Source: Larkinella sp. C7 | GTDB lineage: Bacteria > Bacteroidota > Bacteroidia > Cytophagales > Spirosomataceae | Length of the DNA stretch: 64,000 bases | Assembly: GCF_006149005.1 (NCBI RefSeq) | Contig: NZ_VBSL01000005.1 | Location: 558,338 to 622,337 of the forward strand | Direction: 5' to 3' | Shown: in pieces, positions 17,866-25,768 of the stretch | Layout: the number at the start of each line of letters is the position of its first letter | Numbering within the stretch: position 1 is the stretch's first letter | Notes under the pieces: generated by a model | The model's input: only the letters and a program-made list of their open reading frames with translations | Told to the model about the DNA's origin: nothing | The model's database searches: none | Made by a program: the position numbers and the translations under genes

Positions 17866-18252
17866 ATGCATAAAATCTTTCTGCAATCCGGTGCCATTCT
17901 GGGTTTTCTGAGCGTCGCCCTGGGGGCCTTCGGAGCCCACGCCTTCCGGGCCATGCTTGAGCTTTCGAAGCGCAGCGACACCTTCGAAACCGCCGTGAAA
18001 TACCAGTTCTACCACGCGCTGGCGCTGGTTGCCATCGGAATCTTGTTGCAACTACCGGCGATAACGGCAGTTTCGGCAAAATATTATGCGTGGGCAGGCT
18101 ACGCCTTTCTGTTTGGCGTTCTTATTTTCAGTGGCTCGTTGTATGCCATTTGTTTCACCGGGATCACCAAATTCGGGGCCATTGCCCCCATCGGCGGACT
18201 GCTCATGCTGGCGGGTTGGGCATTGTTGCTGATCGGTGGGCAGAAAAGTTAA
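17866..18252 (+). CDS. DUF423 (YgdD/YwdK-like) small membrane protein
   Basis: A 128-residue protein with four predicted membrane helices. The start, with GAILGFLSVALGAFGAHAFR, is the standard DUF423 opening. It also has YQFYHALALV and LFSGSLY-type segments (LIFSGSLYAI) and a terminal GGLLMLAGWALL. The function of the family is not established. It is probably co-transcribed with yggS. Confidence 0.9.
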   Translation: MHKIFLQSGAILGFLSVALGAFGAHAFRAMLELSKRSDTFETAVKYQFYHALALVAIGILLQLPAITAVSAKYYAWAGYAFLFGVLIFSGSLYAICFTGITKFGAIAPIGGLLMLAGWALLLIGGQKS

Positions 18253-18333
18253 GTTTCGGTTTTATTTGGCCTTTCAATTGATTAAGGAGGGTTTCGAATC
18301 GATTTTAGTACCCAAACGACCCTACGTTTTGTT

Positions 18334-18510
18334 ATCCCGTAGGGATTTAACAGCGTAGCGTCGGTAGACGTGGAGGTTCTCTCGAGCGCCCTTCGTGCCG
18401 TCAGGTACGCGAAAGGTGGCTTGGATATGTTTCGTACCTGACGGCACGAAGGGGTTAGGGTAGGGCTTCTTTTTCTACCGATGCTGCGCTGTTAAGCCCC
18501 GTAGGGGCTA
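18334..18510. repeat. Nested double-palindrome element, copy 1
   Basis: Outer arms: 18336-18368 (TTTAACAGCGTAGCGTCGGT and flanks) and 18474-18509 (its complement with a few changes). Each arm ends in its own small palindrome (ATCCCGTAGGGAT and AGCCCCGTAGGGGCT). Inner arms: a perfect 19-bp inverted repeat, 18391-18409 (contains GTGCCGTCAGGTACG) and 18433-18451. A second copy with the same arms but different loops lies at 62293-62473. There is no coding frame inside. It fills most of the 327-base gap between the DUF423 and cytochrome genes. It could be a REPIN/MITE-like mobile palindrome or a structured RNA. Confidence 0.85.
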
Positions 18511-18579
18511 AGAACCGTTTACTTGGCTGAGGTTTCCCGAGGGACGACTCGAATCAAACATTCAACATCTAATGTACCT

Positions 18580-18978
18580 ATGAAAAACGTGACGATCATT
18601 ACGGGACTGGCGGTGGTGCTGGCGGGTTGGCTGACGTTATCGGCTTTACGACCCGCGACTTCTCTGCCAACGGCTGCGGTCGCAACCGATTCGGTCAAAC
18701 ACGACCCAACGACCGGTCTGGTGGTGGATGAACGACTAACGTTGGTGGTGGCCCAATGCACGGCCTGCCATTCGAGCAAACTGATTTTGCAAAACCGCTT
18801 CACCCGCGATGGCTGGAAGGAGAAAATCCGGTGGATGCAACGCACGCAGAAACTCTGGGACCTGGGCGAAACGGAGCCGGTGGTGCTGGATTATCTGGTA
18901 AAATATTACGGCCCGGAACAAAAAGCGTTCGATGGTCGCCGGAAACCGATGCCGGCGGTACAGTGGTATAAATTGTAA
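18580..18978 (+). CDS. Single-haem c-type cytochrome, exported
   Basis: About 132 residues if begun at ATG 18580 (MKNVTIITGLAVVLAGWLTLSAL), which gives a clean signal/anchor sequence; an in-frame start at 18523 adds 19 residues lacking signal features. A single CxxCH haem site reads QCTACHSSK. The rest (RFTRDGWKEKIRWMQRTQ ... ILDYLVKYYG-like VLDYLVKYYGPEQ) resembles the small cytochrome subunit (SorB-like) that takes electrons from sulfite-oxidising molybdoenzymes, but no molybdoenzyme gene is beside it, so the partner is unknown. Methionine ligand candidates are M in IRWMQ and KPMPAVQW. Confidence 0.75.
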   Translation: MKNVTIITGLAVVLAGWLTLSALRPATSLPTAAVATDSVKHDPTTGLVVDERLTLVVAQCTACHSSKLILQNRFTRDGWKEKIRWMQRTQKLWDLGETEPVVLDYLVKYYGPEQKAFDGRRKPMPAVQWYKL

Positions 18979-18987
18979 GTTTGCAAC

Positions 18988-19650
18988 ATGAAAAAAAACG
19001 CTTATCACTATCTTTTTGGGCAGGACACGTTGTATCAGGTCGACGAACCGGAGCCGATTGTGCGGGCGCAAGTGCGGCCCGAACCGCCGGTTGCTCAACC
19101 CGAAATCATAGTTGAACAAGCCGTTGCGGAACTGAAAACCGTCGTTCACTTAGAACCCAAACCTGTTCAACCGGAAATCATTCAGTCGGTACAACTGGTT
19201 GAACCGGAAATGCCGCTGGTGGCTTCGATTGAACCGGAACCGGTTCCTGCTCCTGTCCCCATCATCGAATCGCCGGTGCCACTGCCTGCGGCTCAAAAGC
19301 CCAAAGTGTTGCTCCTGTTCGATGAAGAGCTAACGCCCGGCGAGCTGATTTTCCTGGAAAACATCCTGAAAGCCATCCATCTGAGCCTCAGCGACATCGA
19401 TATACTGAACCTGGCTGGCTCCGGACTGGTCGATTTTCACGCGGTTTTGGAGAACAAAACCCTGCACCATTTTATCTCCTTCGGCGTCCCTTTCAAAACC
19501 ATTCATTTGAACATTCAGATGGATCGGTACCAGCCCATCCGGATTTTCGGCATCACATTCCTGCTGGCCGACCCGCTTTCGGCCATCGAAGCCGACTCCA
19601 AATTGAAACGAAAATTGTGGGAAGTACTGAAAAAAGTATTTTTGGATTAA
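18988..19650 (+). CDS. Protein with Pro/Glu-rich linker and conserved C-terminal domain, unknown
   Basis: A 220-residue protein. Residues 1-20 look ordered (YHYLFGQDTLYQV). Residues 20-105 form a low-complexity Pro/Glu/Val linker with repeated EPEPV-like and QPEII units. Residues about 107-220 form a compact domain (KVLLLFDEELTPGELIFLENILKAI... DIDILNL ... FISFGVPF ... LLADPLSAIEAD...KRKLWEVLKKVF). I recall similar Bacteroidota proteins of unknown function with the LLFDEELTPxE...LxNILKAIxLSLxDI pattern. The fold could resemble uracil-DNA glycosylase-like or polymerase psi-type small domains, but nothing here proves it. It follows the cytochrome by 9 bases. Confidence 0.6.
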   Translation: MKKNAYHYLFGQDTLYQVDEPEPIVRAQVRPEPPVAQPEIIVEQAVAELKTVVHLEPKPVQPEIIQSVQLVEPEMPLVASIEPEPVPAPVPIIESPVPLPAAQKPKVLLLFDEELTPGELIFLENILKAIHLSLSDIDILNLAGSGLVDFHAVLENKTLHHFISFGVPFKTIHLNIQMDRYQPIRIFGITFLLADPLSAIEADSKLKRKLWEVLKKVFLD

Positions 19651-19743
19651 TCCTGAAAATGACTTTTATTTAGATTGTGGTCCCGCATTTCGCTGATTCG
19701 GGGCACCGTCTTGTACTTTTCCCGTTTTTTTTTGATAGATCAG

Positions 19744-21090
19744 ATGGTCGAATCCTCTACCGATTCCGCGTCGACGCATGCCGACGAATCAACGAGCCAG
19801 CCCGGATTACGAAAAGTAATCACCACCGCCCAATTGTGGTCGATTGCCGTGGGCATGGTCATTTCCGGCGAATACTTCGGCTGGAATTACGGCTGGGCCG
19901 TGGCCGGAACCATCGGTTTTCTGGTGGCCACCCTCGTGGTCACGGTCATGTACCTCGCCTTCATTTTTAGTTACACCGAACTCACGACTTCCATCCCGGA
20001 CGCGGGCGGGCCATTTACTTACGCCAATCGGGCCTTCGGTTCAACGGCGGCTTTCATTGCCGGTTTTGCCACGCTCGTCGACTTTCTGATGGCGCCCCCC
20101 GCCATTGCTGCGGCTTTGGGAGCTTACGCCAATTTCCTGCACCCGGAACTGCCCGTTCTGGGCGTGGCTATGGCCACTTACGTCGTCTTTATCACCATTA
20201 ACATTCTGGGGATCAAGGAATCCGCCAATTTTTCGATGATCATTACCGTACTGGCGGTGGTGGAATTGCTGGTTTTCATGGCCCTGGTGGCTCCCTCCTA
20301 CCAAACCCGGAACTTCGTGGCTCACAACGAGCCCTATGGTGCTGGCGGGGTGTTTGCGGCCCTCCCGTTTGCCATCTGGTTCTACCTCGCGATTGAAGGC
20401 GTGGCAATGGTGGCCGAAGAAGTGAAAAATCCAAAGAAAACGATTCCGCGCGGTTACCTGCTCAGCATCGGCACGCTGGTTTTCCTGGCCCTCGGCACCA
20501 TGATTCTCACGGCGGGCGTTGGCGACTGGCGCCTGTTGAGCCAGATCGACTACCCGCTGCCCGAAACCCTGGCGATGGTCTGGGGTCGCAACAGCCCGTG
20601 GTCGAAAGTCTTCGCCAGTCTGGGGCTGTTTGGACTCATTGCATCGTTTCACTGCAACACCATCGGCTATTCCCGCCAGATTTTTGCCCTCGCCCGGAGC
20701 GGTTATCTGCCCGGTTTTCTGGCGAAGGTCAACCGGCGGTTCCAGACGCCCCACTGGGCATTGATCTGGGGCGGTATTATCGGCTTTATCGCCCTGTTTT
20801 CCGGTACCACCGGTGACATCATCATCCTGTCGGCCCTCGGCGCAGTGGTTATGTACATCAGCAGCATGGTGAGCCTGTTCAAACTCCGCCAGAAAGAACC
20901 GGACCTGGAACGCCCTTTTATCGCGCCTTTTTATCCCTACATTCCGGCTATTGCGCTTCTGCTATCCTGCGTCTGTCTGGTTGCCATCGTGTATTACAAC
21001 GTTTGGCTGAGTGTGATTTTTGCCGGATTGCTGGCGGTTTCGCTGGCGCTGTTCCGGGTTATTGGCATTCGATTGCCGGATTCGCGGTAG
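19744..21090 (+). CDS. APC-family transporter, ethanolamine permease-like
   Basis: About 448 residues with 12 membrane helices. ATG 19744 (MVESSTDSAS...) is preferred to an upstream TTG. SIAVGMVISGEYFGWNYGW in the first helix is the hallmark of ethanolamine permeases (Eat), replacing the usual GxG of amino acid permeases. PDAGGPFTYANRAFG, GIKESANFSMIIT and AEEVKNPKKTIPRG also agree with the APC fold and this subgroup. Import of ethanolamine is inferred from the subgroup; no ethanolamine ammonia-lyase genes are in the window. A long near-perfect hairpin follows the stop. Confidence 0.8.
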   Translation: MVESSTDSASTHADESTSQPGLRKVITTAQLWSIAVGMVISGEYFGWNYGWAVAGTIGFLVATLVVTVMYLAFIFSYTELTTSIPDAGGPFTYANRAFGSTAAFIAGFATLVDFLMAPPAIAAALGAYANFLHPELPVLGVAMATYVVFITINILGIKESANFSMIITVLAVVELLVFMALVAPSYQTRNFVAHNEPYGAGGVFAALPFAIWFYLAIEGVAMVAEEVKNPKKTIPRGYLLSIGTLVFLALGTMILTAGVGDWRLLSQIDYPLPETLAMVWGRNSPWSKVFASLGLFGLIASFHCNTIGYSRQIFALARSGYLPGFLAKVNRRFQTPHWALIWGGIIGFIALFSGTTGDIIILSALGAVVMYISSMVSLFKLRQKEPDLERPFIAPFYPYIPAIALLLSCVCLVAIVYYNVWLSVIFAGLLAVSLALFRVIGIRLPDSR

Positions 21091-21108
21091 TGAGTTAGGG
21101 AAAAAAAT

Positions 21109-21190
21109 AAGAGAAGATAGACAAGAGAAAAAAGATCCAGTCCGTCATTTATTGAGGTTATTTTCTTTTTTCTCTAATCTATCTTCTCTT
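21109..21190. terminator. Long inverted repeat after the permease gene
   Basis: Arms 21109-21135 and 21164-21190 match at 25 of 27 positions (AAGAGAAGATAGAC... against ...TCTATCTTCTCTT). The purine/pyrimidine-biased words recur in an imperfect inverted repeat at 45459-45538. It begins 19 bases past the stop and probably terminates transcription. Confidence 0.6.
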
Positions 21191-21301
21191 GTCGAACACA
21201 AAACTTCCCGAACCTTTCAGAAAAACCGGTTGTTAGACAATATTATGTCGGTCAGGCCGGTTTTTATACAACACCTTTTGCCCGGTAGTTAACGTTTTGA
21301 T

Positions 21302-22279
21302 ATGACGTTCGAAGAGCAGCTAAACAACAACCCAACCGTACCGGATTTCCCAACGTATTCGCCAGAGCCCCTGCCGGACTGGCTGAGCGATGACAATCTG
21401 CTGCGCGACGAAGCCGCTCTTCTGGGCTTATCCCATGCTCCGCTGGAAGAAAAAACAAGCCTGATCCGTCTGTATTTTAAACACCTGACGATTCACTTAG
21501 AACGCGAGCGGGAAGAATTGGGCGAAAAAATCGGCGAGTTGAATTTAGGGATCGAACAAAAGACCAACCGCATTGAAGAGCTGCGGCAGAAAATCACGCG
21601 CCTTGAAACAGCCCAACCCGATGGTGAACCGCATTTTCTCAAAACTGCCACGGGCTTAATCGCTTGCCTGGGTGTGCTGATCGGAACTTATTTTCTACTT
21701 CTGGAAACTCTGAAACCGCATTTTGCAGAAAGCCGCTTGATTTCCCTGGGCGTATTTTTAGCCGGTTTTTTGGGTTTGTATCACCGCACAACCAATACTG
21801 CCGAAACCAAGACGCCCTTTTCCGCACGGCAACTTTTGGCCGACGCTGGTTTGCCTTTTGCGGCTTCTTTTTTCGTCTTCATCTACGCTTTTCAATCTCA
21901 ACCGGCTCTCCTGGCACTGGGCCTTTTTCTGTTTCTTTTCTTTCTGTTTCGATCCATCGGGATGCTAATTCCCGGACTTTTAACGGCTTTGCAGACCGAT
22001 TTTCGGTATCGAGATCAGGATAAAAATCTGAAAAATGAGCGAAAATTGAAAACAGTAGACTGGGAAAATGAGATTAATGCATTAACAATCAGTGTCGATG
22101 CGATCCGTGTACAGAAGTGGCAGCTATTGCCCTCCCTGAATCGGGTTGAGTCGGAACTATTTCACAGCAATACCCGACGGGATCTGTTGATCCAGTTGTT
22201 TGAAAACGAATTTAACCTGGCCCGCAGCCTGCGCGACCGGCTTTCGGAGCAACAGATACGGGCCATTGTGGCGAGTTAA
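21302..22279 (+). CDS. Four-span membrane protein with flanking coiled coils (pair, protein A)
   Basis: A 325-residue protein with no family that I recognise. Residues 1-55 are soluble and acidic/Pro-rich. Residues 60-105 form a coiled coil (LEREREELGEKIGELNLGIEQK...). About 110-230 hold four hydrophobic helices (ATGLIACLGVLIGTYFLLL, ISLGVFLAGFLGLY, LPFAASFFVFIYAF, LGLFLFLFFLFRSIG). The C-terminal 90 residues are helical and charged. It lies 48 bases before a second protein with the same coil-membrane-coil design, so the two probably form one complex. A poorly defined promoter region precedes it. Confidence 0.65.
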   Translation: MTFEEQLNNNPTVPDFPTYSPEPLPDWLSDDNLLRDEAALLGLSHAPLEEKTSLIRLYFKHLTIHLEREREELGEKIGELNLGIEQKTNRIEELRQKITRLETAQPDGEPHFLKTATGLIACLGVLIGTYFLLLETLKPHFAESRLISLGVFLAGFLGLYHRTTNTAETKTPFSARQLLADAGLPFAASFFVFIYAFQSQPALLALGLFLFLFFLFRSIGMLIPGLLTALQTDFRYRDQDKNLKNERKLKTVDWENEINALTISVDAIRVQKWQLLPSLNRVESELFHSNTRRDLLIQLFENEFNLARSLRDRLSEQQIRAIVAS

Positions 22280-22327
22280 CGAGTTGTCGGCATTTCTGAC
22301 GCCCACAACTTCTAAACGGAAAACGAT

Positions 22328-23746
22328 ATGAACGAGCAGCAGCCAAAAGATAGCCAGGATTTTCAGCATGGGTATACGAGCGGAGTCGAAGGAACCGACC
22401 GCCAGAATTACGAAGGCTATTTATCGAGTCAGGTCAGCGACGAGTGGATTGAGGAGCGTGTGGAGAGCAAGCGCGACGAAATCCGGCAAATCGACCAGAA
22501 ACTAGCGGATACAACGGCCCAGCGACGGGCTGCCTTCGACCGGCTTCAGGACCACATCATGCAGACGACGCTGGCTGGCAAAGGAGCCGAGCATCTGGAA
22601 GCCGAAATCAAAACCGTGGAGGACGAGCGCGAGCAACTGAAAGAACGCCGGCAAAACACGGCGTCGGAATATTCACTGCTGGCCGGGCTGATCTTTGTAG
22701 CTGCCGGTATTTCGTTCGTTGCCGGTGATTTGATCATCTCCCACGAAATTGTGGCGTATGCGCTCAACATCCGCAATAATGTGGAAGCCTGGATGTTTGC
22801 AGTAGGCCTGGCGATGGTTTCCATTCTGCTGAAACCGGCCTACGACCGGCTTATCGAGGAACCGTACCTCACCAACTCCTCCCCCGAAGCATCCCGCCGA
22901 TACGGCTGGTTCAAAATGGGGCTGGCCATTCTGTCGATTGTCACACTGGTGATTCTGGGCTGGTTTCGGTATGACGCCTACCGGACCGATAAACTGAAAG
23001 AAGCCATCAACAAAAGCATCAAAAACATTCAGTTAAACGCGACGCCCCTGGACCCGGCTAACCCCAACCCGGTGGCCGATCAGCGGGTTTTGCAGAAAAT
23101 TGAGCGACAACTTCAGCAGTCCGACGAGTTGAATCTCCAGTTGGTCAACAGTCCGTGGGCGCTGCTGTCGTTTGTGTTGAGTGGCGTTCTGTTTGCTTTG
23201 GCCGGGGCGGTCTGTCTGGGAATCGGTTTGCCGGTTTTGCAGAAGTTCTGGTTCCGCTGGCTCCAGGTCGACCCGCGGCTGTGGCGGCTGCGTCGCCGTC
23301 GCCGGAAGCTGGAAAAACAGTACCAGGCCGTTCAGCAGGAGGTGGCTAAACACCTGACGCAGAAGAACATCATGGATCATGAGCTGGCGATTCTGGCCTC
23401 GCTGGACGAACTACGGCAACGCAAGCAACAACTGACGAATGAGATCGACCAGTTGATAGACGACCGCAAACTGGCCCGAACCGACAGCCGGATTGCCTCT
23501 TTCAATGATGGATACGAGAAAGGTCAGGCGGCCCGTCAGGCCATGACCGAAGAAGAATTTAATCAATATCGGAACGGTTTTTTCTCCGTTTCCAATCTGG
23601 CAACCAAAGCCCGCTCCTCGTCGGATCAGGAACGCTTGCCAGCCGACAAAACAACCTATGCCAACCAACGTCCGGTCAATGGCCTGCGCCCCCACCAGGC
23701 CGTCCGCAAACACCTTGCTGAAGGATTGGACAGTGACAATGAATGA
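22328..23746 (+). CDS. Membrane protein with coiled coils and GY-x2-G repeats (pair, protein B)
   Basis: A 472-residue protein, unrecognised. Layout: a short N-terminal motif FQHGYTSG...NYEGYL; a coiled coil at about 40-110; two membrane helices at about 117-175; a third near 195-215; a soluble section 215-275; another hydrophobic pair at about 275-310; a very basic stretch RRRRRKLEKQ; a second coiled coil 325-385; and a C-terminal motif FNDGYEKGQAARQAM echoing the N-terminal HGYTSG. It forms a pair with the preceding gene (48-base gap). A perfect 25-bp hairpin begins at its stop codon. The function is unknown; a mechanosensing or envelope-scaffold role would be a guess. Confidence 0.65.
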   Translation: MNEQQPKDSQDFQHGYTSGVEGTDRQNYEGYLSSQVSDEWIEERVESKRDEIRQIDQKLADTTAQRRAAFDRLQDHIMQTTLAGKGAEHLEAEIKTVEDEREQLKERRQNTASEYSLLAGLIFVAAGISFVAGDLIISHEIVAYALNIRNNVEAWMFAVGLAMVSILLKPAYDRLIEEPYLTNSSPEASRRYGWFKMGLAILSIVTLVILGWFRYDAYRTDKLKEAINKSIKNIQLNATPLDPANPNPVADQRVLQKIERQLQQSDELNLQLVNSPWALLSFVLSGVLFALAGAVCLGIGLPVLQKFWFRWLQVDPRLWRLRRRRRKLEKQYQAVQQEVAKHLTQKNIMDHELAILASLDELRQRKQQLTNEIDQLIDDRKLARTDSRIASFNDGYEKGQAARQAMTEEEFNQYRNGFFSVSNLATKARSSSDQERLPADKTTYANQRPVNGLRPHQAVRKHLAEGLDSDNE

Positions 23747-23810
23747 ATTGTGATTGAGCGATTGAGTGAAAAACCGGCATGGCGTTCACTCAATCGCTCA
23801 ATCACAATTC
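23745..23810. terminator. Perfect 25-bp inverted repeat between convergent genes
   Basis: Arms 23745-23769 and 23786-23810 (GAATTGTGATTGAGCGATTG... and its exact complement) enclose a 16-base loop. The left arm includes the last bases of the protein B stop codon. The position between convergent genes suits bidirectional termination. Confidence 0.65.
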
Positions 23811-23823
23811 ACTCAATAAAAAA

Positions 23824-24597
23824 TCATTGGATCGGTGAATAGTCCGTTGCTTTCATGTAAACCGACTCGACTTTGGTGGTCAGGGAGCCGTTTTTCTCGG
23901 ATTCGGCTTTGGCTTTTACCCATTTCGGATCGACCCGGAACTCATCGAAATGCTTTTTGCCTTCCGCTTCACTCGGGTGCGCCAGAATGTACACCAGTTT
24001 CGATTGGCCGCTTTCGTCGGGCTGGGTCGTCAGCCAGTAGCCGATGTGGGTCATGCCGTGTTGTTTGAACAGCTTGAGGGTGTGGTTTTTAAACCGGGCC
24101 AGCAGGTCGTTCAGTTTGCCGGGAGCCGGTGAATAAGTACGGAGTTCAAATACGCGTTCCGGTTTTTTCGACGCTTTAATTTTGGGCGAAATTTCGGCTT
24201 CGGTCATGAAAATCTGGTCGACTTTGGCGACAATTTTGCCGTTAGCTTCCGTTTTTGCTACGACTTCCTTCCATTCCGGGTCGCTGCTAAAGGCTTTCCA
24301 CGACGCATCGCGGGCTTCACGGTTCGGATACGACAGGATGTAAATCAGTCTCTCCTGTGAAGCGTCGGTCGGAATCCAGTAACCGACATTGGTCATTCCG
24401 TGCTTTTCAAAAATTTTGGTCGTGTATTTCCGGAAACGGTCGATAATGTTCTCGTAATTACCGGGGGTCGGGTAATAAATCCGAACTTCATACAAGCGTG
24501 AGGGATCGGCCGGTTTAGTGGCTTTCGGGTCCGAATTAGCTACCGAAATACTTAATGCAGTTACAACAAGGCTACAGGTTAATAGGAAATTTCTCAT
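23824..24597 (-). CDS. Secreted protein with two NIPSNAP domains
   Basis: A 257-residue protein with an N-terminal signal (MRNFLLTCSLVVTALSISVANS), so periplasmic or anchored. It then carries two tandem NIPSNAP (dimeric alpha+beta barrel) domains at about 35-140 and 147-255. Both copies begin with YEVRIYYPTPG / FELRTYSPAPG, continue IIDRFRKYTTKIFEKHGMTNVGYW / LLARFKNHTLKLFKQHGMTHIGYW, and end with YILSYPNREARDASW / YILAHPSEAEGKKHF. The domain's chemistry is unknown. It is divergent from the alpha-E gene. Confidence 0.88.
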   Translation of the reverse strand: MRNFLLTCSLVVTALSISVANSDPKATKPADPSRLYEVRIYYPTPGNYENIIDRFRKYTTKIFEKHGMTNVGYWIPTDASQERLIYILSYPNREARDASWKAFSSDPEWKEVVAKTEANGKIVAKVDQIFMTEAEISPKIKASKKPERVFELRTYSPAPGKLNDLLARFKNHTLKLFKQHGMTHIGYWLTTQPDESGQSKLVYILAHPSEAEGKKHFDEFRVDPKWVKAKAESEKNGSLTTKVESVYMKATDYSPIQ

Positions 24598-24739
24598 TGG
24601 TACGCGGCTGTTAGTTGAGGTACAAAAATAGAGAGAGAACCGACAGGATTAATTGATTAATCATAATTTCGATAAAGGCACTTTTTTCAGATAAAAAACT
24701 ATCTTTACAAATCAAAAATCCCTATAAAATTTTGATTTT

Positions 24740-25702
24740 ATGCTGAGTCGCGTTGCAAACTCTATCTATTGGATGAACCGCTACATCGAACGGGCCGACA
24801 ATTATTCCCGTTTTATGAGTGTTAATTTTAATCTGGCGTTGGATTTACCGCCCAATGTCGACGAACAATGGGAACCACTATTAATTGCCACTGCTGATAA
24901 TTACCTGTTTTACAATTACTACCAGGAGCCAACCCGCGAGAATGTCATCGATTTTATGACCTTCGACAAGCGGAATCCCAACTCCATCGTGAGCTGCCTG
25001 AACAATGCCCGGGAAAATGCCCGGACGATCCGGGAGAGCATTTCGAAGGAAATGTGGGAAAACATCAACGACCTGTATCTGCGCGTTCGGGACACGACAA
25101 CGAAAGGGGAATCGAACCTGAACCGGTTGCAGGAATTTCTAAATAACGTCAAAAACGGCTGCCAGCATTTTTACGGCGTCATCGACTGCACCATTACCCG
25201 CAACGAAGCCTGGCATTTCGGGCGGGTGGGCCGGTTTCTGGAGCGGGCCGACAAAACCTCCCGGTTTCTGGATGTGAAGTACTTTACGCTTCTGCCCGAC
25301 GCCGATGCCGTGGGTTCAACGCTTGACCTGATGATCTGGACGGCCGTTCTGAAATCGGGCAGTGCCTACAACATGTACCGGCAGCAATACAAAATGATTA
25401 GCTCGTCGACCATTGTTGAATTCCTGATTCTGGATAAGCTTTTCCCCCGTTCGGTTGCCCACTGCATCCGCCAGGCCGAACTGTCGCTCTACGAAATATC
25501 GGGTAATCTGATCACCAACGGTTTTAAGAACGATGCCGAAAAGGCTTTGAGCAAGCTCCGGTCGGAGATTGAGTTTACCGAAACATCCGAGCTTTTCAAA
25601 ACCGGCCTGCACCAATACCTGGATCGTTTTCAGATTCGTACCAACGAAGCCGCCAAAGCCGTTTACGAAACGTATTTCAGCCTGAAACCGGTCGAAGCCT
25701 GA
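24740..25702 (+). CDS. Alpha-E domain protein
   Basis: A 320-residue all-helical alpha-E family protein. The opening MLSRVANSIYWMNRYIERADNYSRFM is the family signature and recurs in degenerate form as WHFGRVGRFLERADKTSRFLDVKY (about 160-185). Elsewhere the family travels with a circularly permuted ATP-grasp protein, a transglutaminase-like protease and an NTN hydrolase in a predicted peptide-modification system, but none of these partners is adjacent here. TATCTTTA at 24700-24707 could be part of its promoter. A hairpin (25709-25762) follows. Confidence 0.88.
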   Translation: MLSRVANSIYWMNRYIERADNYSRFMSVNFNLALDLPPNVDEQWEPLLIATADNYLFYNYYQEPTRENVIDFMTFDKRNPNSIVSCLNNARENARTIRESISKEMWENINDLYLRVRDTTTKGESNLNRLQEFLNNVKNGCQHFYGVIDCTITRNEAWHFGRVGRFLERADKTSRFLDVKYFTLLPDADAVGSTLDLMIWTAVLKSGSAYNMYRQQYKMISSSTIVEFLILDKLFPRSVAHCIRQAELSLYEISGNLITNGFKNDAEKALSKLRSEIEFTETSELFKTGLHQYLDRFQIRTNEAAKAVYETYFSLKPVEA

Positions 25703-25708
25703 TGAACG

Positions 25709-25762
25709 CTCAACGGCTTGAAAAACTTCCCGTGCAGGCAAAAGTCCTTTCAAGCCGTTGAG
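25709..25762. terminator. Hairpin between convergent alpha-E and outer-membrane protein genes
   Basis: A perfect 15-bp inverted repeat CTCAACGGCTTGAAA / TTTCAAGCCGTTGAG with a 24-base loop lies within the 66-base gap between the two convergent stops. Confidence 0.6.
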
Positions 25763-25768
25763 GTATTG

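Noticed and set aside
18334-18510. CRISPR array or complete insertion sequence
   Set aside because: The repeats are inverted and nested, not regularly spaced direct repeats, and no transposase frame exists inside or beside either copy.
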